This document shows, piece after piece, positions 11,693 through 23,600 of a DNA stretch of 64,000 nucleotides. Both the position numbers and the translations under genes were made by a program. This DNA is from Ischnura elegans. Its lineage: Eukaryota > Arthropoda > Insecta > Odonata > Coenagrionidae. The notes beneath the pieces were generated by a model. The model was not told where the DNA came from, did not search any database, and was given only the letters and a program-made list of their open reading frames with translations. The stretch is from contig NC_060247.1 in assembly GCF_921293095.1 (NCBI RefSeq), positions 110,131,111 through 110,195,110 of the forward strand. Reading direction: 5' to 3'. Positions within the stretch are counted from its first letter, which is position 1. The number at the start of each line of letters is the position of its first letter.

Positions 11693-14600
11693 ATGGCTTC
11701 CGCTACTCGCCTAATCATTTTCGGTAAGGATTCAGTATTTTAATATTACCATTTAGCTCTAAATTCATTGAAAAATGATTAATTTCATGAATAAATTATT
11801 CGATAAAAACGCATATACAATGTCAACTTAGCTTATAAAGTATTTCATATGCCTCTATTGTTCCAAGCATTAGTAATAGATATTTTCCAACTCGGAGTCA
11901 CACAGAAATGAAGGAAAGGGTATAGTTAAGCATAGAGGCAGGCTAAATCGCTTTCACGTTCGTCCGATTTCAATCGGCTGCGGCTGGATATATATCGAGT
12001 GCCTAAACTCTAGCCAAACAATCGTTCACTGGCCCCGCATCCACATGCTAAAGAATACTTGGTACTAGTGCATTAGCCAAAACATTGTGAATCATGGTCA
12101 CTGAACTGTAAAAAATGGAATGCTAACATCCCATTCCTAAGAGAGGCTAAGAAATTGCGCATCTGGACTCTTAAAGGCCGTTTTACACGGGACACGTAGT
12201 TGCACAATTTGGCGTGTTAACGACCTCGCAGTCAAAACTGCGTCGTGTAAAGCGGTGAATTTGCTAGAACGGATGCGAGAATTCACTAACGTGAGATGGC
12301 AAAATAACCCCTGTTCTAATTTCGTTCGTGCATACTTGCGATTTTACGCCTTAATGAGAAATCAATGCCGTCCTAACATGCACGGTCGCATGCTCCGTAT
12401 TAAGCGGCCTTAATAAATACCTCCAAAGTTGCGCTTCATTTAAATGCATGGAAAATTGCGCAGCTCTGTATTCTTTTTCATTCTGGATGGCATTGAAGAT
12501 TTCTGTGGTTTCAAACCAGGTAATATCTCCATATCTCCCTCCGACATATCGATGTGCAACTTGCCCTTGGACAAGAACTCGTTCTCACGGATTCAGGAAT
12601 CCAATGATGAATCCTGTATGAATCATGGATATCTGGACTTCCATTGATATCTGAATCCCTTAGGACGACGGGCGAGCTGCACATCGTAACGTCGTTAGGA
12701 AATATGCAGGACATTACTCACAATCAGTGTGAAATCTAAGAGAAATCTTCACTGCCATCGTTCGCCGGAAAAAACAGGCATTGCATCATTTCGGATGAGG
12801 TTGCGACTTAGAAGATAAATTACTTTTTTTCCAAGACGACAGTTTATTCCCTTTCAAAATGGACCATGCTTTCAATCTGATTTTCCATTTAACTAATAAG
12901 TTGCGGCGTTAGATAAAGTTTGTCTAATTAAAGTTAGATAGAATAAACGTTACATAAAGTACTACTCGCGTCGCATAATATTGGCGCAAAATTTAAAACT
13001 TTAAATATATAAAACGATCACATAATTGGAAATAAATCTGGGTTTTAGTAGCAAGAAACTGAAGCTATTCAAATCATTCAATTTTACTTATTTTTATTTA
13101 TTTTCATACCACGGAATACAGGACATGTTGCCTATTTTACATTGCGGTGTTAAATAAATTTAACAATTACACGTAAACGAACTAACTGGATAGGGGCAAT
13201 TGGTCCAGGAGGGACTCGACCTTGCGACCTCAAGTTTGGCAGGCGAGGAATTTACTCCGCCGTTACCGAGGCCGGCAAATATATATTGTTTTTCCATTTG
13301 ATTCAGTGGTGAAATTCATAGTTTTGCAGATGAATTGCAAGTATTTTCTGCGCAAAACAAATTTATGCATATATATCTTCCGCTCGCGTTGAGTCGTACA
13401 GCAGTATTTTACAAGACACGAGCACTCGCTAGCCATCCATTGCTTTGAGTTCATTGACCTCAGTCGCATATCTGTACCTTAGAGATGCGATAGTTTCGTT
13501 TGTATGACGTAGTGTGGAGGATCGCCGTCGCCGCGGTGCGAATCGAACATCATGTATTGTAAATTTAGCGATACCGTGGGAAATGTGATGATTTATTCAT
13601 ATATGCACCATAATTAAACGAGGGAGTCTTCCCGTGCTCTACTTAGTTCTGAGGAAAAATAATTGAGTTGGGAGAAAGGTTGTGAGGTTGTGAAGAAGAG
13701 GACAATAATTTGAATTATTTTTAGTTTTTCAAGATAAACTTCAATGTGAATGAAGTGGTTACGAGCATACCAGTGAAAGGATAACATTAGCGTGAATAAA
13801 GGCCTGTGCTAGTAAAAACTATCAACTCGCGAGAAAACTGATAGAAGGGGTCACCAAAAACCACGGCCCGCGGGCAAGATGCAGATCGCTAAACCCTCTC
13901 TTGCGGCAAGTGGAGACCTATTAATACACGAAAAAAATACGGGAGGGCAGCCAAGATGAACAGTCGTTTAAGCGTAAGTTACATTTTAAATTGAGGCGCG
14001 TAACATGGAGTTATGTTTTCCAGCAAATTATTCTAACGGCAAATGATCATTTAGCCGCGCAGGAAAAGAACATAGATACAGGTTATTTTTTAGAATAATA
14101 GAATTAGAATAATGAGTATATTTCAACACTTTTCCTATCCATAATTGCAATAAAACGTGTAAACTATACCTTCTTGGAACACATATCGTTTTCGTGCTGT
14201 TACAATCACAATTATAACATGAAATCGTTTCTATATATTTCAATATTTCGCTATTCGCTCGATCTGAATTGTAAGACAAAATTTTATTCATTATCCTCAC
14301 CAGACATGGAGATGGAAATATTTATCTTCCGAACCCGTATTTTGTTTCTGCCTCTGCCCAGACCCCGGTATCCTCCCACCTCTGACATAATGTCTATACC
14401 TCTCCTAGTAACAGATACAGAAAAAATCAAGGGGGTGGGGCGCCAAAGATATCTTAAGTTGCCTTTAATTTTATCGCAATAAAAATAGTGAAGTCACACG
14501 CAAAGTTTAACAAAGTTTCAATGAAAGTGATTATACTCATAGCGAGACAATGAATGAGGGATTTCCTTTGAAGGATACAGCACACCGGGGCCGGAACCCA

Positions 14601-17600
14601 ATAATTCAATTGATACGCCCGATCATCCGGAGAGGGGATATGGGGTAGAAGGGTGAGGTAGGGTAATACCTGCGTTGCCATTGTAGCAATGGGGCCCACT
14701 ACTAGTGAAACCATTACTTGATATACCAACGAAATTGACAGATTTTTCCATGAGGAGAAGAATCCATCGATCTTTTCGTTGGATATTCATATCAATACAA
14801 TACTATGAAAAAGTTACAATTGTGGTTCGGCAATGTTTGGCAATACAGGCAGCCCTTGAAGGGGGGGTGCGCGTCCTCGCACCCCCATATGAATCCGCCA
14901 CTGACCTCTGCTTATTGTCCGCTTAGCTCGTCCTTTTTGTTGCAGATGATACATGTTGATTCGTCCAACTACAGCCTTGAGTTTATACAGAAAGAAAGTA
15001 TTTTGGCGATTCACAGCGAACCCCCTTTTTTATATTTTTTTCGTGCTCTCATATTGTAAATGTCTCTCATGCTCTTAGTGGATAGTGTACGAGATTGAAA
15101 AGCAGTCTTTTTCAAAATTGCCAGGATAAGATTTTGTACTAATTTTACTGGTTTTACCCGCGCTTGTTGGCCTAATCTGTGCCTAGCACTGTCTATTAAA
15201 AAAATCACTTGTACCCCTTGGCTTCTCATTCCATCAATTCATTGACAACTATTGAATTAACTCTTGAGTCGCGGATTTTGATGAAATAAGTATTTACAGA
15301 CCTAAGTTCAAATTTCATCAGAAACTAATCTGGTCATGGGAAAAAGCAGTTGATGTATTCACATCAACAACTACTCCTTTTGTTATCGCGTATATGAATA
15401 ATCTGCGGTATTCGTCTGAACTGGTACGAATGAACAGAGTGCATTGCTGTTACAAGGATCAGGTTGGGAGCCGCTAGACCTCAGAGCACAAGTGCTAGGA
15501 AAAGATTGTTTAAGTAATTGAGTTTATATGTCTTACAGAGCGCAACAGAGAATATCATCTTAGAAATGCGCTGTATTCCTGGCCCGACAGAAACGGTAAA
15601 AATGAGGCGGCTTGTAGTATATTATGTTGATGTTGTTGAATATCAGGAAGAGCAGTTGCGTTGCTGTTTTGTTTCATAAATCACATTCTTTCCCTACAGT
15701 GACGGTAAATGTGCTGAAAAAGTAACTCGGCTTAGTTACAGTTACTTTGTAAAAAGGTAATCAATTGTACATACAATCGAGTACACATTTATGATCTTAA
15801 AAAGTAATCAGTAGAAATAAGATTACTTCTTGTAAGATTGTTCACTACAGAGACCACCCGGCAACTGTTGAATAGTGCTCACACAAACCTATGAGCCTCT
15901 TTTGTACTAAAAAATACATTGTAATACAATTTTTCCTGGTTATGCTTTGAGTATGAAAAGAGATTTGGTTTCAATAAAGGTGTATGTGCTCCGCATGTAC
16001 TTTTAGTAAACGCATATGCAGATTAGCGTCGTGTGTGTAATTAACATTTTCCCCCCTAAACATTTTTCACCAGCATTAACACTTCTTTTTTGTTTTTTTT
16101 TTTTTAATCTCACCGCCATTTAAAAGTATTGCGCCTTCGCAAGTAACACTGTATCCAAAAATGAAGCCTGGTGAAAATATAAACGTGCTCGAAGGAAAAA
16201 ATTTACCATGCTTACATTTTACCTTAAATATTAACTCTAAGGACCTTATATTATGAGCGCGTCCAACTAATGCACTCTATTTTACGCGTCCTTCCGAGCT
16301 AAAAAAATTCATAACAATGAAATATTTGCATTTTTTTCTCGGTTTTTATACCAGATTAATTACGCTTATTTCTCAATAATATGTAATTGATTAATAGAAA
16401 TTGCCAAACTGGAAACTTCCGTTGCGAAACGTGCAATTATAATCACTGTAACAACACAAGGGGTGTCATATTTTGTACCCATTACTCGTATACTACATCA
16501 TAAGGATGTCTGAGCCTGAAAATGCAATCTATGGCACTAGGGAGCTCCAAGTCACTGGCGTAGCCAGGGGGGAGGTCAGGGAGGTCCGGACCCTCCGCCC
16601 CCCCGAAATATTAATACACAATTATTATACTTCATAAAAGAAAACAAAATATTGAAATATCAGGAATTTGCGTAATGTTTCTTTAACAAATTAAGTTTTT
16701 CCGATTACGAAAAGTGGTAAAATTAATTTAAAGCTCATTACTTAGTGCCCGGTTTTTCAAAAATTTCCCCCCCTGGTTTTGGATACCCCCCCCCCCCCGA
16801 ATGAAATTCCTGGCTTCGCCACTGTTCCAAGTTATTTGTAGACCTAGTGAAATGGGTAAAGTAAGAGTAGATTACTAGAAAATAACGATTATAACGAAAT
16901 TAATTATTCCTCTTTCACTGTAAGGAGTACATACCATGATAATACTACATTTCGTAAAAAGGAATCGGTACAAGTAATCCGATTGTTATTGCTCGATTAC
17001 CTACCAACTCTGGTTTTCTACTGCCACGTTATCTCTCTAAAAAATATGGTGAAGCATGGATCCAATTTTTTGTTTTCCAGGTGCGTTCTTGGCTATCTTC
17101 TTGGTAGTGCTCTGTGATCCAATACCATCGTCAGAGGACGACCAGCTATTTTTGCAATGTCGAACCAAGGCGCATGTGAGTAGCCGCCAAGTTACTACTA
17201 AAAAAAGCACTCTACCATAAACGACGATTTCTGTCTTTCTGGTTTATTTTAAGTAAGAGGCACACTATGAACATTTCCTTTCATGAAAAGTTTAGAAATG
17301 TTTTTTAACCCTTAACAAGTGACGTGCAATTCTTGATACACTACCAGTGACGTGCGGTCTTGGAGACCGCAATAAATCAAAAATTCATAAAATATTGCTA
17401 CGCCATTTTTATTGTTTTGTTTAATTTTTCTTTGAATGCTTAACTATTTTAAAACTTATATTAAAATTTTTACTCTCCCAATACGAACCAATTTGTCATA
17501 AAAAATTGTGATTTGAAGCAGGATCAAAAAACTGATGCCACAAACACTTGAGTTATAATTATTATATTTGTGTATCAGTATTTCGCCAGATTCAAAAAAG

Positions 17601-20600
17601 GCCTTAAATGTTAAAGTTGGAAGGCTAAGTAGTAAGTAGCCATGAAATTTATCCCGCTTATTCCTTTTCTTGATGATTTCTTAGTAAGTGACGTGCGGTC
17701 TCACAAACAGCGAATCGAGTTCAATTGCAAATTTACAGAAATTAAGAAAAGGAACGTTAAATTTTAAGAGTGGGATGTACTTGTTATGCAAAAATATGAA
17801 GCTAACGAGAAATATAGATGTTTTGAAATCTTAATTTTGAAAATATTCATAATTTTAGAAACGCAGCGGTCTCTCAGACCGCACGTCACCGGTTAAGGGT
17901 TAAATATAGGATTCGTAATTCATTTCTCTCCTAAACCTCGGAAATTAAAATCTAGCTTTCGGCCATTTCAAAAATTGAGGAGTCGGTAAAATTTAACTTT
18001 AAAAGCTCTTTGTTGTGCAGAAATGTTGTCCTCACTATAAAAAATGCAATGAAATGCACCAATTAAATATTTTTTCCCGTAACGAGGTGAAGAAGACGGC
18101 CGTTTCACCGTTTTCATTTATTTTCGCGTGTTCTTCTTCACTCATTCGACCGTAGAAGCTAAACATTTACGTTTAAAAGTTGATCAATGATTCATTATAG
18201 TAGCCAAATAAACATTGAGTAAAACGATATATGACACGACACTAAGGAGCTTCGGCAGAATTTCATACAAAAGCTTTAAGCACAGCGTTCTATCTTTTAG
18301 CGGCGATAGTAGGTTCTTGTTTAAAGGGAAAAACTTTGTATGAATACAAAAATAAGAGCCTTTGTATGAATAAAATAGTAAGAGTCCATTCTAAAACTTC
18401 TGTCACGCGACATTTCTGTGTCTTCAAAAGGATTTTTTATTTTAAAATAGCGTTAAAATTATGATTTCATTATTTTCTCCTGTTTTCCTCCGCTTTGATT
18501 ATATCTTCTTGTGTATGATATATTCATCTTTCTTCCTTTTTTGAACTTTGTATGATGGAATTCTTTTGTTATATTGTCCTGTAAGTTTACCGTTCATAAC
18601 TAGTAAGTGAGTTGCTTTCATGATTTTATGCGTAATTAATTCTATGTTTAAATCTACTCTTAGATTTTGTACAAGTATTTTTTTTTTGTTTTTAGAGGGC
18701 ATAAGTCCTTCAGAAATCTTTCTGAATGTAAATCTAAATCTTCGACTGAGAGATCTACACAGAGACAAATTGGTCACTTTAACAAGAGAAAATTGTCTAT
18801 TTTCCTCAACTATGGCATCTTTAAAGCAATTTTAGATTCTGATGACCTTCCATTATGGACGTGTCGTACCAATGCCATCCATCTTACGCGTCCTGCCAAG
18901 CTAAAAAAAATGCTATTCATACCGATGAATTAATTGCATTTTTCCTTCGATTTTCTTGACCTTTTAATTATGCATATATTTCTATAGAGGGCATTTCTAA
19001 TTTGGGGACATGAGACGATTACCAACGGATTATTCCTTTGCTTAGAACATTTTATGGGGAGTGATTTCCCATAATATGACACTAAAGTTTTTTCAAGTTG
19101 TGCAAGTCTGCAGAACAACATCTATTTAAACCCCTTATCATCACATAAACAGAAAAAGTTACTTCCTTCGTTTGAAAGGCTTGGTCAAACAAAAATATTA
19201 TTAAATTATTCTACTAGCTACCTTAAATTTACATGGGGAATTTTGTATATATCCCCAGCCTCTTTTTCCTTCCCAACTTAGACTTCTTTCTTCGCAATCA
19301 AGCCTACTCCCTTTCATTTTATTTAAAAATCCAATACTCTACCTTTCACTCGATTTCTTGCAAAAAATATTCACTTTAACACGGATTAACCCAGAGCTGC
19401 CTCTGGGAGAAATTTATTTTCAAGACTTTTCATTTAAAAAATGTGATAATTTTCGACTCAATCATATTTATTGTGGCAGCTATATGTTTAGCTCTTAAAC
19501 TTTACAGCACAAAAAACGTACAGTATAAGTCTTTCGTGAACAGAGCCGAAAATTTATACATCATAGATGTTACTTAGAAGCCATTTTAGGTTATAATGTA
19601 CTAACCATCCCCTCACCCAATTAGTACTCCCTCCAAACATACTATGGGAAATCACTCCTAATAAAATATTATAAATAAAGGAATAATCTGTTGATAATCG
19701 TCTCATTTCCCCAAATTAGGAATGCCCTCTTGAGAAATATAGGTATAATTAATCTGGTATAAAAACCGAGGACGTTCTGTCTTGAATCACATACTAATGA
19801 GTAGATTTTGTTTACCCGTTGGGGATAAACTGAACAGTTTAAAACAGTTTTAAATGTTTGATCATCAATGACTGACGTAATACAGTATTTATTTTACAAA
19901 AGACTTTAATAACTCTTTTTCTTTTTATTGCAGCTGATATGCCTTAGCATTTTTCCACACATTGCGTTACTTAATTTTTCAAACGTAGTTCAAATTTTTT
20001 TCATGGATAGCACTAAATCCAATCTATTAATATCGTAGTATAGATTGTTTGAGACTGTATACATTCCTATACATGCCATTACTTGTGTAAAAGGTTTTCT
20101 GTAATTGTGCATGAAGGGAATTAAATTATATTATTCTTATTTTACCTTCATTTAGTGGGTATTACTCATTTAATATTACGCATATATGTATTGACAATAT
20201 GAATTTTATTTTTCATAAGCGTATTATGCAAGGCTTTGAAACCTGCGTGGCCAATGTCTATGAAATGGATACGCAAAATGAAACGCGTCGACCATCAAGC
20301 GAAGAGGGATGCTCGAGGTGTAAACTCATATGCAGGCAAGCAATAACATAATGTAACTTTAGTAGTTTGTGTTCAGCTGAAAGAATATTCACTGCATGAA
20401 AACATCCATATGCTTTTGTAACACGGTAATAACATAATATTTACCATTTCAATCGCTCATTTGAGTTTTTTCCTCGGTTTTATACGCCAGAGTGCACACT
20501 TTTTTCGACATCTTCAAATAAAAACGGGTGGTTCAAAATGGATAGCGGGATTTTAACGCTTTCTAATATTTACTACACCAAACCCACGGTTATAAATTGT

Positions 20601-23600
20601 ATCAATCATGAAAGAGTGACTAAAACAGCTTAAAATTAAATCCTACAAATGTTTACCCCGAATACCATCCGTCACACCTCATGGTGATGTGAGAGTTCTT
20701 CCCTAACCTATACTAGCGTTTCTTGAGTAATTTTTGCAACAGCTGCTTCAATCCTGTTTCTTGATTTGTGAAGGTCATCGGTTGGGCACGGATGCTATTA
20801 TCACAGCCGAACTTAATACGGAACGTAAGATGCACCGGAACTTCATATTCCCTCTTTTGAAAACCGTAAAACAGAAAAACATTTCTGTTAACGAGTCGTC
20901 ATCTTTGCTGCTAGTGCTTTCTAACAGATCGAAGTAGAGACATTTGGTCTACATAAGCATTGTTGCCATCAAAAAACAACTGTCTGAGCAACAATTTCGT
21001 TTGATGCTTCATTTATTGCTGAAAGTTAACGGTAATAAATATTATACAGTGTTAAAATTCCTCTATTAATTTTGAAACACCTGGTATTTTTTTTAAGTAA
21101 ATGTACTTGAAACGGAAATACTTAAAATGGCGTGACTTAATTAAACAGGTTGGACGATTAAAGGTGAGAAAAACTGAATAAACCAGTAGGATGAATTGAG
21201 TAAATGCTAAGAATATATTTTTATTCCAGGTCATTTCTTTTGTCTCTAGTTTCCTTATTTATCTAACGGGATACGAAATGAAATGGTCCTTATATTATTT
21301 TTTTCTAAATTTTATAATTTATTACATTTAAGTTTTAATATAGTAATTATAAAAATGATAGAAGGACCACGTTATGGTAGTACTCTCATTTTTATAAATT
21401 CCCAAATAAGTTGGAAAACGTGATAACTTCTTTCTGGGATACTTTCTGGTGAGTATCTATTTTAAGTTGATAAAAGTGATGCATTTTAGTGAAAATGTCA
21501 ATCCCGATTATTTTACATTGAAGATGAGGTAGTTTAAACACGGAAATTATAGCTGAAACGTCTTCTCTTCCCTCAGAAAAATTTGGCAAAAATTAAAATA
21601 AAAAAATCAGTATTTAATAAACATTTCATCAGAGATTAGGCTTGATATGAGTCTCGAGAAAGTTAAATTAAAAGCATTTACTGGGGAAGAAAAAGAAACA
21701 CTATTGAAATTGGGGTACCCCAATGGACACTCTTAGCCAAATTCTCTGCCTACGTCCATGTCAACACTTCCAGTTACCTACATTGGTTACAGAAACGTTT
21801 TTTGATTACAATGAGGACGTGACATAAGTCCACGCATGCTTACTGTTTAAAATCTCTGTAACTTTATATCATTCATCAACTTAGTAAATTTTTTAGTTAA
21901 ATGTGATTACTTAATTAACAACCGGTTGCGTATTTCGGAAGTTATTTAAGAATATTATTATAAAATGTCGTCAATTTACCCAGAGTATGGATATCGTACC
22001 GAATTTTCAATGAGAAGTTAAAATTCTTTTCATTTTTTTCCACAGGAACATTGATGCCATCTTACAATGTTTGCGGAACGCAGAGGCATCTTTAATATCC
22101 GTCTCAAATAAGTCACAAACCATGGTTCCATTTCTGGTTAGCATGCTTGATGAATCATTTCATGCGGTTTGTGAAAACAACGCAGATATAATGCAAGGTA
22201 AAAATTTTGAATCTTAATTTTATCTTTGTTCTTTAAATGTTAATTTATTCGTTCAATTATATTAGGACGTCTGGAAGGGAATTCAACGCATTTTACTCAT
22301 GAACATTTACCTGAATTATTTGGCAACCTTAGCAAAACTTTTGCTTTCGCAGACTTTTAAGTTTTAACATAGTAATTATAATATAGCAATTACATGTTAT
22401 GGAAACGCCAAAAAGTAGTGAAAATCTGGACACTGAAACAGACTGATTGTCAACGAGTTGACTTTGTGGAAGTCCATAGATAATAATAACTGAAACAGCT
22501 GCAGTAATTTTCCACTCTCTTTTCATCTTACTCGACCTATTTCAATGCTTACCAATCGTTTATTTATTTATTAATATATTTATTTATTTACATCAATCAC
22601 CCCCGAAAACAGCGCAATGTGGCCTTTTACATCGAGAAATTAAACAACCAACCTCAGACGGTCAAACACACCCATGTCCTGAAATTGGCAGCTGCAACAT
22701 AAGTCATTTTCAAGAGCAGTCTCCTGAAAATGATGCGTAAGCATTGAAAAAGGTCGAGTAAGATTAATAGAGTGTGGAAAATTACTATGGCTGTTTCTAA
22801 CATCACTGCAACATAACTTTTTCAGGCTTCACAAAATTTCTTTGTGCCTATTCGTATCCGTTTGGCCAAAAATTTGTTTTTTCTTCCTATAAGGAAGATG
22901 AAAATCCCACCCTCCTACCCAAAGTTGTCCCTCCCTCACCCGTCAAGGGCCGCATTCCTTCCCCAATTGCTATCAAACCCTCTCCAAGTACCTTCTGAGA
23001 GTTCTGGTTAACCTTATCGTTTAGCATACACAACCACACGATGCGCTGATAGCCGGCCACGTAACCAGAAATAAATAAACCTCTGACTCAAGGAGTTTGG
23101 AGTCCAAGTTCATGGGAAAATATCTTAGAATATTCCTTCCCATACATCTCTTATGTACTGAACCATAGCACGTGCTTGAAAGCACCAATAATCAGCTTAA
23201 CTTGATCTTCAATTCACTTGATGACGAAAGACAACGATCACACTTGAAAATTTGCGAGCCATCTCCAACGGGAGGAACATTTAGCGGTCATCGCCTTGTT
23301 AAACTCTCTAAGTGCCATCTCCTTGGATTAGCACTGGCCAGAAATGCTAAAGATATTTTAATTAAATGTAACACCTTCGAAAAAAATTTGTAGTATCTTT
23401 TTTGGTATGCCAACATGCTTTTTTTATTTCATTCTCATTACAAAATTTTTTAATTGTTTAATTAATCCTGATTTTTCATTCAAGTGCTTAGCCGCTGCAT
23501 AATTGTAAATTGGAATAATCAAGTACCCCAAAGCTGGTATTTCGGTATGTGACACATTTCGGCTGAGAAGGAAAAACCGATACATCATTCTGCGGCACAG

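Larger units (their letters stand above)
15697..17009. mobile_element. Element O: inverted-repeat DNA transposon (unit 2)
   Basis: It starts CAGTGACGGTAAATG and ends CGATTACCTACCAACTC, partial matches to the cleaner ends of the copy at 61385-62583. It is interrupted by repeat X (15880-16385) and by the hAT MITE at 16553. It contains a short Cys-rich frame (NFRCETCNYNHCNNTRG) near 16400-16465. The unit 1 copy begins beyond the window and its right part runs 300-640. Confidence 0.5.

Noticed and set aside
13878-13975. Possible short first exon ending at GTAAGT (MNSRLS)
   Set aside because: The phase does not match the gene family and no partner exon was found in the 3 kb downstream.
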